Counted from the first letter of the stretch, positions 1 to 9,567 are shown. The stretch is DNA of 64,000 nucleotides from an uncultured Muribaculaceae bacterium (GCA_910584365.1 CAJUAF010000006.1:85197-149196); one strand, 5' to 3'. A program made the numbers and translations. The notes: generated by a model from the letters alone, not told the origin.

Positions 1-2
1 TG

Positions 3-2333
3 ACCGGAGCCGTAATGCCTGTCACAGACATGACTTCGCTCGGCGCACTCTCCAGGGTCGAGAACGAGACCTACGAACTGTATCGCTACACAGGCTCGAT
101 GGCCAAGGTTAGCCATGTGAATTCCATCACCAAGGACATCTATATCCAGGATATGACCGGAGCCATCCGCATCAACTATGAGTTGACCGGAATGACCGAA
201 AGTCCGTTCGCTACCGGCGACAAGGTCAAGAATATGCTGCTTGTCCGCGTCGATGACGCAGCAGGTCCCTGCTTTATCCCCGCAATGGCCCTCGGCATCG
301 AGGTTCCCGTCGGCGATATCACTTCCTCCGGCAACGAGGTTACCCCCTCGGAGGTTACTATGGCCGACATCGCCCAGGATAAGGAAACTTATCTCTACCG
401 CCTGGTTACCCTCAAGGATGTAACGCTGACGGTTACCGACAACACTACATGGAGTACTACCGGAGCCGCAGCTTCGCAGACCATCAACGGCACGACCACC
501 CAGGGCCGCGTCCGCTCGTTCCACGCCACCGACCTTATCGGCGAGCCGATGCCCGCTTTCCTGACCTCCGTAACAGGTATCTCCACCTCCAAAGGCGCCG
601 TTATCATCACCGCCCGCTCCAAAGCTGACGTTGCCACCGCCGCTCCCGAACTGGAAATCTCCAGCGAGACCCTGATTGATCCCAACGAATACCAGGAGAT
701 CAACAAGCCCGTCGAATTCGGAACAGTCACCGTAAAAGCCACCGCCCTTACCAACCCCGTCTCCATCTGGTTCGGAGGCAAGAACGCCGATATGTTCTCG
801 GCGGACCGCACCGAAATTCCCGCCGGTTCCGGCATCTATCAGGTGAAGATTACCTACACCCCGACTTCCACCGGCGCCCATGAAGCCCGCATCAACTTCG
901 AGACAACTCCCGCCGAACTCAATGCCGGAGCCTCCATCCGCGCCAAAGCATACGATCCCGCGAATCCTCCGGTTATCACTGTCGACAGCTCTGAGCTGAC
1001 CGAGTTCGTGGCCGGCGTAGGCGAAACCCAGGAACAGACCGTCAAATACACTGTAACCAACGGTCTTGTCTACGGTACCATCCGCGTTGACGGAACCGGC
1101 TTCCTGATCAGCTCTTCCTCCATGATGAAGGACGGAACTTATGACCTCAAGATTACTTTCCGTCCGCAGACCGAAGGTGAACACAGCGCCGTAATCACTT
1201 TCACAACCGATATGGCCGAACCTGTGACCCTCCCTGTCAAAGGTACCACTTCCACCGGTCCCAAGCCTGAGGAGAAGGAAGGCGACGAACTCACCTTCGG
1301 CGGTACCGCTCTGAAACAGTACGCCACCGACTTCACTTCCGCCGTGGCCGACAACAAGCCTGTCAGCCTGGAAGGATGGAAGAACGTGGCTATGGAAGGT
1401 ACACGCGCATGGTGGAGCGCCACTCCCGAGGAGGGCAACCAGGCCGCCAAAGCCGTGGCATACGACAGCAAGGCTACCGAAAGCACTCCTCTGGAGATGA
1501 TGCTCATGTCCCCGCGTCTCGACTTCAAGAACGCCGAGCAGCGCCTTCTGTGCTTCAACGTGATGGGCCGCATGATGACCGAAAACATGACTGACAACCT
1601 CAGCATCATCGTCATCGACGCCCTCGCCGCCGACCAGGATCCCGAAAATCTGTCGGTTCTCGACATCGACGGTCTCGGCCTCCCCTGCACTCCCGACGAG
1701 AATGACCAGTGGGTACGTTATGTCCTCGACGCCGACGCCTGGGAGCTTCCCGATGAATTCTACGTAGCCTTCGTGTTCTCCGGAACCCGCGGTAAGGACA
1801 GCTCCGTACAGTATTTTGTCGATGACTTCTCATGGGGCCGCACCGATATGCCTTTCATCCGCTCCAGCCATCAGCTGCTGCAGATGACCGCCTCTGCCGG
1901 CACTGTCAGCACCTCCGAGGAAATCACCATCGAAGGCCACAACCTCACCCAGCCCATCGCCTTGTCGCTTGCCGGAACCCATGCCGCCAACTTCACCCTC
2001 TCCACTACCGAGCTTCCCGCCGAAGGGGGCAAGTTCACTCTTGATTTCCTCTCCGATGAAGTTGCCGAACATACCGCCGTCGTGACCCTCCTCTCAGGCA
2101 ATGACGCCCGCGCCGACATCCTTGTAAGCGCCGCCAACCAGTCCGGCATTGACGCTATCGACGCCGAAGCATCCCTCTGGGGCGAGAACGTCAGCGTCTA
2201 CGACCTCAACGGCCGTCTCCTCCTCTCCGGAGCCACCACGGCCGACGCCCTGAAGATGATGAAGTCCAGCCGCGGCACCCTCTTCATCGTCCGCGCTTCC
2301 GACGGCACCGCCTTCAAGTACATAGCCAAGTAA
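3..2333 (+). CDS. Large surface protein with OB-like, Ig-like and T9SS-type sorting domains (5' end outside window)
   Basis: The frame is open to the left edge (it reads from base 3 without a stop), so the gene begins before the window and the first ATG at 15 is probably internal. The visible 776 residues start at the end of one domain and continue into an OB-fold-like module (about residues 25-215) resembling DUF5689-type domains. Two short Ig-like/choice-of-anchor repeats (about 215-420) follow, then a choice-of-anchor J-like beta-sandwich with the WWSA and YFVDDF signatures (about 430-620), another Ig-like repeat, and a C-terminal module beginning near VSVYDLNGRLL and ending FIVRASDGTAFKYIAK. 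That tail looks like a type IX secretion (Por) sorting domain. The protein is probably exported and surface-attached or released. No catalytic motif is visible, so binding or adhesion is only an inference. A terminator follows directly. Confidence 0.8.
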   Translation, partial: TGAVMPVTDMTSLGALSRVENETYELYRYTGSMAKVSHVNSITKDIYIQDMTGAIRINYELTGMTESPFATGDKVKNMLLVRVDDAAGPCFIPAMALGIEVPVGDITSSGNEVTPSEVTMADIAQDKETYLYRLVTLKDVTLTVTDNTTWSTTGAAASQTINGTTTQGRVRSFHATDLIGEPMPAFLTSVTGISTSKGAVIITARSKADVATAAPELEISSETLIDPNEYQEINKPVEFGTVTVKATALTNPVSIWFGGKNADMFSADRTEIPAGSGIYQVKITYTPTSTGAHEARINFETTPAELNAGASIRAKAYDPANPPVITVDSSELTEFVAGVGETQEQTVKYTVTNGLVYGTIRVDGTGFLISSSSMMKDGTYDLKITFRPQTEGEHSAVITFTTDMAEPVTLPVKGTTSTGPKPEEKEGDELTFGGTALKQYATDFTSAVADNKPVSLEGWKNVAMEGTRAWWSATPEEGNQAAKAVAYDSKATESTPLEMMLMSPRLDFKNAEQRLLCFNVMGRMMTENMTDNLSIIVIDALAADQDPENLSVLDIDGLGLPCTPDENDQWVRYVLDADAWELPDEFYVAFVFSGTRGKDSSVQYFVDDFSWGRTDMPFIRSSHQLLQMTASAGTVSTSEEITIEGHNLTQPIALSLAGTHAANFTLSTTELPAEGGKFTLDFLSDEVAEHTAVVTLLSGNDARADILVSAANQSGIDAIDAEASLWGENVSVYDLNGRLLLSGATTADALKMMKSSRGTLFIVRASDGTAFKYIAK

Positions 2334-2354
2334 CCTCCCTCCACCCTGAAATAT

Positions 2355-2399
2355 CAGAGGCTGCCCCGGCATTCCCGCCGAAGCAGCCTCTGTTCTTTT
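2355..2399 (+). terminator. Rho-independent terminator after the surface protein gene
   Basis: A 10-bp GC-rich stem (2355-2364 with 2083-like partner at 2383-2392, sequence CAGAGGCTGC / GCAGCCTCTG) is followed by TTCTTTTC. It lies 21 bases after the stop codon and ends the rightward transcript before the convergent ATPase gene. Confidence 0.8.
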
Positions 2400-2426
2400 C
2401 AGATCTCCGGATCCTCGCAACCTCCG

Positions 2427-3626
2427 TCAGTAAAGAAAGCCCAGCATCCAGATCGGAATCTTGTTTCCCACCCCTGTCTCAATATTGTCCGCTATAACAT
2501 AACTATTCGGTTTGTCGGCAATCTGAGAATATCCCTTGTTTTTTCCTCCGACTTCAAACAGATAGATGCGATCAAGTAAAAAGTCGCCCTCTTTTGCCGC
2601 ATATAATTGTCCTGCCGAACTGAGCATGGAAGCTGCGAAACTCTCCCTTACTGTTCCCGTCTTGTTAATAATCCCGAGCGCCTGCATCACCGACGGATTG
2701 TCAAAAAGGATTTTCTCCGGTTTTGATGCCCGTTTTGGCTGAGTCGTAGGGTCCATAAGAGTTCTAAGCACTGCCCCTTCGTTAAGGAACGTAAAAAACT
2801 TCATCAGCTGATTTCTGGTTACCTCGATATCTCTTGAAAGATTCGTGATATTCGGCACAAAAGGAACTTGCTCGGCAAGGACTACAAGGAGTTTCTTGAG
2901 TTTAAGCTGAGTCTCATACTCAATAGAGGCAACTGCCGGAATGTCAATATCGATTACGGATCGCACAAGCCGTTCAACTCTTTGAGAATAAGTAATTTCC
3001 GAACACTCCATAAAAAACGGATAATATCCCTTTCTGAGATACTTCTCAAATTCCTTTATGACATATATGTCGGAACTTATTTTTGTCGCCAGCATCCGAT
3101 GATTACTGAGGATTTCAGAAAGACTTAAAGCCTCCAGTTTGTAATTGCCGGTAAAATTCAGGTATTCCCGAAACGAGAGACCACGCAGATCATAAACGGC
3201 CACGCGGCGCGATAGGTCTGCCAGTTTACTGTTGAGATGAAGCAACGATGAGCCTGTAAAGACAATATGCAGCCGGGGATAACTATCGTATATGTTTTTT
3301 AATTCCTGTTCCCAATTGGGACGCGGATACAGATGCACCTCGTCAAGATATAGATATGTCCCTCCGTGTTTATAGTGATAGTCGGCCAGCTCGATAATTG
3401 TATGGTCATTGAAAAACAACTGATCGAGCGAGGCATAGACCCCTTTCTCTCCATTCTCTTTACACCGCTGCCTCATCATGGTGGTTTTACCGACACCACG
3501 GGCTCCTTTTATCATTATGAGCCTGTCGCTCCATGCAATCTGATTGTACAGATAACGCCGTACAGGTGCATCGAGATCTTTAGTCAAGCGGGTGGAAATT
3601 TCATATATTCGTTCCATAGTTTTCAT
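2427..3626 (-). CDS. AAA family ATPase with C-terminal DUF4143
   Basis: A 399-residue P-loop ATPase of the AAA_14/DUF4143 family. The Walker A motif GARGVGKTT is at residues 41-49 and the Walker B YLYLDEVH near residue 95. The conserved RGLSFREYL segment is present, and the C-terminal third resembles DUF4143, a restriction-endonuclease-like fold that often ends with a nuclease-like region. The cellular role of this family is unsettled; copies are abundant in Bacteroidota and scattered singly. ATG codons at 3626 and 3617 are both possible starts, and a -7 box at 3634-3641 leaves only a very short leader. The gene is clearly richer in A+T than its neighbours, is monocistronic, and lies between two terminators. 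This suggests recent acquisition (inference). Confidence 0.85.
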   Translation of the reverse strand: MKTMERIYEISTRLTKDLDAPVRRYLYNQIAWSDRLIMIKGARGVGKTTMMRQRCKENGEKGVYASLDQLFFNDHTIIELADYHYKHGGTYLYLDEVHLYPRPNWEQELKNIYDSYPRLHIVFTGSSLLHLNSKLADLSRRVAVYDLRGLSFREYLNFTGNYKLEALSLSEILSNHRMLATKISSDIYVIKEFEKYLRKGYYPFFMECSEITYSQRVERLVRSVIDIDIPAVASIEYETQLKLKKLLVVLAEQVPFVPNITNLSRDIEVTRNQLMKFFTFLNEGAVLRTLMDPTTQPKRASKPEKILFDNPSVMQALGIINKTGTVRESFAASMLSSAGQLYAAKEGDFLLDRIYLFEVGGKNKGYSQIADKPNSYVIADNIETGVGNKIPIWMLGFLY

Positions 3627-3633
3627 GTTTTCA

Positions 3634-3641
3634 CAAAGTTA
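3634..3641 (-). promoter_or_regulatory. -7 element of the AAA ATPase promoter
   Basis: The minus strand reads TAACTTTG, an exact match to the Bacteroidota -7 consensus TAnnTTTG, 8-17 bases upstream of the candidate start codons. No good -33 TTTG is seen at 19-20 bases. Confidence 0.6.
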
Positions 3642-3695
3642 CAATTATTTTTCTTTACAAAGAAAGAAAAATGCCGATTTCTTTTCTTTCTAAAG

Positions 3696-3734
3696 AAAAA
3701 TAGCCGTCTGGCATTTAGCCGACGGCTATTTTTT
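3696..3734 (-). terminator. Terminator downstream of purL (A/T-flanked, could act both ways)
   Basis: A 13-bp stem (3696-3708 / 3721-3733) contains the core TAGCCGTC/GACGGCTA, flanked by an A-run on the left and a T-run on the right. On the minus strand it follows purL and gives the U-tract needed for intrinsic termination. Bases 3735-3847, between the hairpin and the purL stop, hold nothing else recognisable. Confidence 0.8.
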
Positions 3735-3847
3735 CAGCACTTATTCCCTGTGTTTCTGACAGTTAAAGAGATGTCAGAGGGAAGATGTAAAAATTCGGTC
3801 TGTGAAATCACCTGCACAATGCAGGAAGATTCTCCCACAGTAAAGTA

Positions 3848-6800
3848 TCAGCGCGTGCGGGTCTCGATCCAGCGGCGGGCGTTGAGGAAGGCGTCAAGCC
3901 AGGGGGTGACGTCGTTGTTGCGGCGGGCGTAGGGATATACGCCGCACTGCCACGGGAAGATGGCGCGTTCCAGATGGGGCATCATCGCCAGGTGGCGTCC
4001 GTCGGGCGATGCGATGGCGGCTACGGCTCCTCGGCTGCCGTTGGGGTTGGCAGGATAGGAGGCGTAGTTGTACTTGGCGGCGATGTTGTAGTCTTTCAGA
4101 GAGCCGGGAAGGTTGAAACGTCCTTCGCCATGAGCCACCCAGATACCGAGTTTCATACCCGAGAGCGAGCCGAGCATGACGGTGTTGTTCTTGGGAATAG
4201 TCAGGCCGAGGAACTGCGATTCGAACTTATGGCTGATGTTATGCTCCATTGTCGGGCGGGAAGTGCCGACCGCGGGAATCAGGCCCAGTTCGACCATAAG
4301 CTGACAGCCGTTGCAGATACCGAGCGAGAGGGTATCCTCCCGGTCGTAGAATTTGCGGAGGGTAGCTTTGGCCGTCTCGTTCCAGCGGAAGCCGGAAGCC
4401 CATCCTTTGGCGGAGCCAAGCACGTCGGAATTGGAGAAGCCGCCGCAGAAGACAATCATGCTGACATCCTCGAGAGTCTCGCGTCCGCTCATAAGGTCGG
4501 TCATGTGGACATCCTTGACGTCGAAACCGGCCAGGTAGAGCGAATAGGCCATCTCGCGGTCCCCGTTGACACCCTTCTCGCGGATAATAGCGGCGCGGAC
4601 GCCCGATTTGCCGTCGCGCTTATAGGTCAGCCCGCGGGAAGCCAGCGAACCGTCGAACGAAGCCGGTATCGCATAGCGTAGAGGCTGTTTCTTATAGTTC
4701 TCGAAACGGAGGGCCGCACATTCCTTCCCGCTCTGGAGGCAATCGAGCAGATAGGAGGGTTCAAACCAGCGATCGCGCAGGTGGTCGATCCCCAGCAGAC
4801 GCTCCTCGCCATAATGCTCGATAATCATCACGCGCTCATCGGCAGGCTTGGCAACCAGGAAATGACGCACTCCGGCTTCCGAGAGAATCTTCTCTACGGA
4901 TTCCTTCTTGTTCTCCTCGAACTGGACAAGCACCGCGGGGTTCTCGGCGAACAGAATCTTAACCAAGTCGGTCTCGCCGTTGGCAAGGAATCCGGAAGTG
5001 GTAACTTCCAGACCGCCGGCGGTATTGGCGAACACCATCTCAAGCAGGGCCGTCACAAGACCTCCGGCCGAAACATCGTGAAGCGCAAGCAGTTTACGTC
5101 CCTTGACAAGTTTCTGAACGGCATTGAAGGCGGCGGCGAAAGCGGCGGGATCCTTTACCGTCGGAGCGTCGGAACCGACGGTGTTCAGCGTCTGGGCGAA
5201 AGCCGAACCGCCGAGGCGGAGGGCATCCCCCGAGAAGTCGATATAGTAAACGAGAGTATTCTTCTTGTTTTTCAGCACCGGAGAAACCGTGCGGCGCACA
5301 TCGCCGGTCTGGGCGCCGGCCGAGATAATCACCGTACCGGGAGCGAAGACCTTGTCCTGACCGTATTTCTGGGTCATCGACAGGGAGTCTTTTCCGGTGG
5401 GGATATTGATGCCGAGGGCGCAGGCGAAGTCGGAGCAGGCTTCGACAGCACGGTACAGGGCTGCGTCCTCTCCGGGATTCTTGCAGGGCCACATCCAGTT
5501 GGCCGACAGCGATACGCTCTTGAGTCCCTTTTCAAGCTGGGCACCTACGATATTCGTAAGCGCTTCGGCCACAGCCATTACCGAACCTTTGGCGGAATCG
5601 GCGAGAGCCACCTGGGGCGCATGGCCGATGGAAGTGGCGATACCGGAGCGCCCGGTGTAGTCGAGGGCCACGACGCCGCAGTCGCTCAGAGGAAGCTGGA
5701 GGTCGCCCTGACACTGCTGACGGGCCACGCGGCCGGTCACCGAGCGGTCCACCTTATTGGTGAGCCAGTCCTTGCAGGCCACAGCCTCCAGCGACAATAC
5801 GTCCTCGACATACTGCTGGAGATTAGCTTCGTCATATTCCGGCTCCCGGTATGTAAGATTGACAGTAGTATCGGTCATGACCGTTTTCGGGGAATTGCCG
5901 AACATATCGGCCATCTCGAGGTCGATAGGCTTAACTCCCTTGGAATCCTCGAAAACGAAACGGTCGTCGCCGGTGGTCTCGCCGACCACATACATCGGGG
6001 CGCGTTCGCGCTGGGCCACACGCTCAACATAGGGAATATCCTCGGCCTTGATTACCATACCCATGCGTTCCTGGCTTTCATTGCCGACAATCTCTTTGGC
6101 CGACAGGGTCTTGTCTCCGACGGGAAGAGCGTCAAGGTCGATATGTCCGCCGGTCTCCTCAACAAGTTCCGAGAGGGCGTTGAGGTGGCCTCCGGCGCCG
6201 TGGTCATGGATGGAGACCACGGGATTGCAGTCGCTTTCGGCCAGGGCGCGGATAACGTTGGCCACGCGCTTCTGCATTTCGGGGTTGGCGCGCTGAACGG
6301 CGTTAAGCTCGATGGAATTGTCATACTGGCCGGTCTCGACGGAACTTACAGCACCGCCGCCCATACCGATACGATAGTTGTCGCCACCCATAACCACGAC
6401 TTTCTCGCCCGGTTCGGGAACGCCCTTGATGGCGTCTTTCTTTGCGGCGAAACCTACGCCGCCGGCAAGCATGATTACCTTATCGTAGGCGTATTTGCGG
6501 TCGTTCTCGTCATGCTCGAACGTCAGCAGGGAGCCGCAGATAAGGGGCTGCCCGAACTTGTTGCCGAAGTCGGAGGCACCGTTGGATGCCTTGATAAGGA
6601 TTTCGGCCGGAGTCTGGTAAAGCCATACGCGCGGGTTCATCATCAGTTCCCAGCGGTGGGCGGCGCTCAGACGGGGATAGGAGGTCATGTAGACGGCGGT
6701 TCCGGCGATAGGCAGGGATGCCTTGCCGCCGCCGAGACGGTCGCGGATCTCACCGCCGGTACCGGTGGCAGCGCCGTTGAACGGCTCAACGGTTGTCGGG

Positions 6801-7555
6801 AAGTTATGGGTCTCGGCTTTCAGGGAGATCACGGTCTTCACATCCTTGACCTCGAAATAATCGGGACGATCGGGATTGACGGGATAGAACTGCTCCACTT
6901 TCGGGCCTTCAAGGAAGGCCACGTTGTCTTTGTAGGCGGAGACCAGTCCGTTGGGATTTTCCTGAGAGGTCTTCTTGATAAGTTTGAACAGCGACAGAGG
7001 CTTTTCCTCTCCGTCGATGATGAAAGTGCCGTTGAAAATCTTGTGACGGCAATGCTCGGAATTCACCTGGGAGAAACCGAAGACCTCGGAATCGGTCAGC
7101 GGCCGGCCGAGTTTTTTGGCCAGTCCGGCGAGGTAAGCCTCCTCGTCGGCGCTAAGGGCAAGCCCCTCCCGGAGGTTATACTCGTGAATGTCGTCGATAT
7201 AAACGATGTCGTCCGGCTTGCGGCTGACGTCGAACACCTTTGAATTCAGTCCCTCATAGAGGCGCGAGAGCATACGGTCATAGACCGGCTCCTCTCCCTG
7301 GGCCACACGTTGGAACTGCTCGATACGGGAAATGCCGCTCATCCCCATGTTCTGGGTGATTTCCACGGCGTTGGTACTCCAGGGGGTAATCATCTCGCGG
7401 CGCGGGCCTATGAAGTTCCCCTTGACGGAAGTTGCCGACAGGGGTTTGGCTCCCGAGAAAGCCCAGGCGAGTTTTTCAAGCTCTTCAGCCGAAAGCTTGT
7501 GGTCGGTTTCAACGGCGAAGAACGTTGAAGCGCCTTTTTTGAAGAATTGGACCAT
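3848..7555 (-). CDS. purL: Phosphoribosylformylglycinamidine synthase, single-chain (PurL-PurQ fusion)
   Basis: A 1235-residue large-type FGAM synthase that converts FGAR, glutamine and ATP to FGAM in de novo purine synthesis (cytosol). Domain order fits the family: an N-terminal PurS-like region (about 1-150), a linker with FGFSQVNSEHCRHKIF, two AIRS-type ATP-binding halves (MGGGAVSS, HDHGAGGHLNALSEL, and in the second half HDVSAGGLVTALLEM), then a C-terminal class-I glutamine amidotransferase. The latter shows FCGGFSNSD, the nucleophile Cys in LGICNGCQLM and the catalytic His in HGEGRF. The length matches the single-chain enzyme of gammaproteobacteria and Bacteroidota rather than the three-subunit PurLQS. 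The ATG at 7555 follows the Dabb gene by 20 bases, so the two are probably co-transcribed. All key residues appear intact. Confidence 0.97.
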   Translation of the reverse strand: MVQFFKKGASTFFAVETDHKLSAEELEKLAWAFSGAKPLSATSVKGNFIGPRREMITPWSTNAVEITQNMGMSGISRIEQFQRVAQGEEPVYDRMLSRLYEGLNSKVFDVSRKPDDIVYIDDIHEYNLREGLALSADEEAYLAGLAKKLGRPLTDSEVFGFSQVNSEHCRHKIFNGTFIIDGEEKPLSLFKLIKKTSQENPNGLVSAYKDNVAFLEGPKVEQFYPVNPDRPDYFEVKDVKTVISLKAETHNFPTTVEPFNGAATGTGGEIRDRLGGGKASLPIAGTAVYMTSYPRLSAAHRWELMMNPRVWLYQTPAEILIKASNGASDFGNKFGQPLICGSLLTFEHDENDRKYAYDKVIMLAGGVGFAAKKDAIKGVPEPGEKVVVMGGDNYRIGMGGGAVSSVETGQYDNSIELNAVQRANPEMQKRVANVIRALAESDCNPVVSIHDHGAGGHLNALSELVEETGGHIDLDALPVGDKTLSAKEIVGNESQERMGMVIKAEDIPYVERVAQRERAPMYVVGETTGDDRFVFEDSKGVKPIDLEMADMFGNSPKTVMTDTTVNLTYREPEYDEANLQQYVEDVLSLEAVACKDWLTNKVDRSVTGRVARQQCQGDLQLPLSDCGVVALDYTGRSGIATSIGHAPQVALADSAKGSVMAVAEALTNIVGAQLEKGLKSVSLSANWMWPCKNPGEDAALYRAVEACSDFACALGINIPTGKDSLSMTQKYGQDKVFAPGTVIISAGAQTGDVRRTVSPVLKNKKNTLVYYIDFSGDALRLGGSAFAQTLNTVGSDAPTVKDPAAFAAAFNAVQKLVKGRKLLALHDVSAGGLVTALLEMVFANTAGGLEVTTSGFLANGETDLVKILFAENPAVLVQFEENKKESVEKILSEAGVRHFLVAKPADERVMIIEHYGEERLLGIDHLRDRWFEPSYLLDCLQSGKECAALRFENYKKQPLRYAIPASFDGSLASRGLTYKRDGKSGVRAAIIREKGVNGDREMAYSLYLAGFDVKDVHMTDLMSGRETLEDVSMIVFCGGFSNSDVLGSAKGWASGFRWNETAKATLRKFYDREDTLSLGICNGCQLMVELGLIPAVGTSRPTMEHNISHKFESQFLGLTIPKNNTVMLGSLSGMKLGIWVAHGEGRFNLPGSLKDYNIAAKYNYASYPANPNGSRGAVAAIASPDGRHLAMMPHLERAIFPWQCGVYPYARRNNDVTPWLDAFLNARRWIETRTR

Positions 7556-7575
7556 AACGGTGTATATTGTTGTTA

Positions 7576-7869
7576 TCAGAATTCATAATCCACGCACCCG
7601 CGCATCTCCCTGTTGTTCCCCAGGAGCGCCGCGGCGGCGATGTGGGCCGGATGTCCGGCATAGACGGCCACATCGGCCATCGTGGGAACCACAGCCGTCA
7701 GAACTACGTCCCAGTCCTCGGCGGGGTTTTCATTAAGTCCCACTTCCATCGACTCCAGCACGTCGATGCTGGCTGGAAGCTGCATAAGGGCGTCGCGGAA
7801 AGCGGCGGCCACCCTACGGCGCTCGGCGGGTTCACCCTTGAGCTTGAACATCACAATATGCTTTACCAT
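7576..7869 (-). CDS. Dabb family (stress-responsive A/B barrel) protein
   Basis: A 97-residue small cytosolic protein. It starts MVKHIVMFKL, the usual N-terminus of the dimeric alpha/beta-barrel (Dabb) family, and has the ESMEVGLNEN strand and a HPAHIAAAALLG helix near the C-terminus, as in other members. Known Dabb proteins have diverse or unknown roles; some are enzymes of polyketide or aromatic metabolism, others are only known as stress-induced. It lies between an ABC-F ATPase gene (60 bases upstream) and purL (20 bases downstream) on the same strand. No functional link to purine synthesis is apparent from the sequence. Confidence 0.85.
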   Translation of the reverse strand: MVKHIVMFKLKGEPAERRRVAAAFRDALMQLPASIDVLESMEVGLNENPAEDWDVVLTAVVPTMADVAVYAGHPAHIAAAALLGNNREMRGCVDYEF

Positions 7870-7929
7870 GACAAGTAACTTGTTCGGATTTATGTTTTTT
7901 AAACCGGTCTGACTATCGGACTCAGGGAT

Positions 7930-9546
7930 TTATTTCGCATAGAGACGCTCGCGGACCGCGGCCACCTTCTCGTCGGTGATGTAGTCGTCGTAGTCCATCA
8001 TCTTGTCGATTATCCCGTTGGGAGTAAGCTCGATGATGCGGTTGCAGACGGTCTGGATGAACTCGTGGTCATGGCTCGACAGGAGGATTACTCCCTTGAA
8101 AGCCTGAAGCGTATTGTTGAACGCCTGGATGGACTCCAGATCGAGATGGTTCGTGGGGGAATCGAGGACCATGGTGTTGGCGTTGCGGAGCATCATGCGG
8201 GAAATCATGCAGCGCATCTTCTCGCCTCCGGAAAGGACCGAAGCCTTTTTCAGCACCTCTTCTCCGGAGAAAAGCATTTTGCCGAGAAACCCCTTGAGGT
8301 AGATTTCCGAGGAATCGTCGGAGAACTGGCAGAGCCAGTCCACAAGGTTCATGTCCGTGTTGAAATACTGGGAATTATCCAGGGGGAGGTATGCCGTGGT
8401 GATGGTCTGCCCCCAGTCGTATGTGCCTTCGTCGGCCTTGCGGTTCCCCATCACGATTTCGAACAGAGCGGTCATGGCGCGGGGGTCATGGCTCAGGAAA
8501 GCGACCTTGTCCCCCTTCTCTATCTGGAAGTTGACATCCCTGAACAGCACTTCGCCGTCAACGCTGGCCGACAGACCGTGGACTTCCAGGATCTTGTTGC
8601 CCACCTCGCGCTCGGGGGTGAAGATGATACCCGGATAGCGGCGCGACGACGGCTGGATTTCCTCGATATTGAGTTTCTCGAGCATCTTCTTGCGGGAAGT
8701 GGTCTGCTTGGACTTGGCCACGTTGGCCGAGAACCGCTGGATGAATTCCAGGAGTTCCTTGCGCTTCTCCTCGGCCTTCTTGTTCTGCTGCTGCTGCTGA
8801 CGCAGGGCAAGCTGGGAGGACTCGTACCAGAAAGAATAGTTTCCGGCGAAGAGGGTCACCTTGTTGTAGTCGATGTCGAGTGTGTGGGTGCATACCGAGT
8901 CGAGGAAGTGGCGGTCATGGCTGACCACCAGCACCGTGTTCTCGAACTTCGAGAGATAATCCTCGAGCCACGCCACGGTCTCCAGGTCGAGGTCATTGGT
9001 AGGCTCGTCCAGAAGCAGATTGTCGGGATTGCCGAAAAGCGCTTTGGCCAGAAGAACGCGCACTTTCTCGTTACCGGAAAGGTCCTTCATCAGCATATAG
9101 TGGCGCTCCTCCTTGATGCCCAGACCGCTGAGGAGGGCGGCCGCATCGCTCTCGGCGTTCCACCCTTCCATCTCGGCGAACTTCTCCTCCAGTTCCGAGG
9201 CGCGGATGCCATCGGCGTCCGAGAAGTCGGGTTTGGCGTAGAGGGCGTCTTTCTCTTTCATTATATCCCAGAGGACGGTGTGTCCCTGGAGGACGGTGTC
9301 CATCACCGTGAATTCATCGAACTTGAAGTGGTCCTGCTCCAGGACGCTCATACGTTCGCCCGGGCCCATCGACACAGAGCCGTGGGTCGGCGAAAGCTGG
9401 TCCGACAGAATCCTCATCAAAGTGGATTTCCCGGCCCCGTTGGCACCGATGATGCCATAGCAGTTGCCGGGCGTAAACTTCAGGTTAACGTCCTGAAACA
9501 ATACTCTCTTACCGAATTGAATACCTAAATTATTGACAGCTATCAT
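7930..9546 (-). CDS. ABC-F family ATP-binding protein with a degenerate second ATPase domain
   Basis: A tandem-NBD soluble ABC protein (538 aa) of the ABC-F (Uup/EttA/YbiT-like) type, which acts on ribosomes rather than in transport. NBD1 has Walker A GANGAGKST, signature LSGNEKVR (Asn in place of the usual second Gly) and Walker B LLLDEPTN. A charged linker (EEKRKELLEFIQRFSANV) separates the domains. NBD2 keeps the signature LSGGEKMR, but its Walker A position reads FLSHDPRAMTALF and its Walker B reads MVLDSPTN, so the P-loop Lys and the catalytic Glu are both missing. The start chosen is ATG 9546 (MIAVNNLGIQ), the family's usual N-terminus. An upstream TTG lies inside the promoter. No antibiotic-resistance role can be claimed; a housekeeping translation factor is likelier. 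Confidence 0.92.
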   Translation of the reverse strand: MIAVNNLGIQFGKRVLFQDVNLKFTPGNCYGIIGANGAGKSTLMRILSDQLSPTHGSVSMGPGERMSVLEQDHFKFDEFTVMDTVLQGHTVLWDIMKEKDALYAKPDFSDADGIRASELEEKFAEMEGWNAESDAAALLSGLGIKEERHYMLMKDLSGNEKVRVLLAKALFGNPDNLLLDEPTNDLDLETVAWLEDYLSKFENTVLVVSHDRHFLDSVCTHTLDIDYNKVTLFAGNYSFWYESSQLALRQQQQQNKKAEEKRKELLEFIQRFSANVAKSKQTTSRKKMLEKLNIEEIQPSSRRYPGIIFTPEREVGNKILEVHGLSASVDGEVLFRDVNFQIEKGDKVAFLSHDPRAMTALFEIVMGNRKADEGTYDWGQTITTAYLPLDNSQYFNTDMNLVDWLCQFSDDSSEIYLKGFLGKMLFSGEEVLKKASVLSGGEKMRCMISRMMLRNANTMVLDSPTNHLDLESIQAFNNTLQAFKGVILLSSHDHEFIQTVCNRIIELTPNGIIDKMMDYDDYITDEKVAAVRERLYAK

Positions 9547-9567
9547 TGCAATGGATGAAATGTGACG

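Noticed and set aside
4781..7243. Open frame of about 820 codons antisense to purL
   Set aside because: It is the shadow of the GC-rich codon pattern of purL, whose own frame has all motifs of the enzyme; the antisense product has no domains and an unnatural composition.
8065..9528. Open frame of 487 codons antisense to the ABC-F gene
   Set aside because: It overlaps a complete ABC-F protein and shows no independent motifs.
7930..9546. ABC-F gene considered as an antibiotic-resistance determinant
   Set aside because: Domain layout and short linker fit housekeeping ABC-F proteins; nothing in the sequence indicates resistance.
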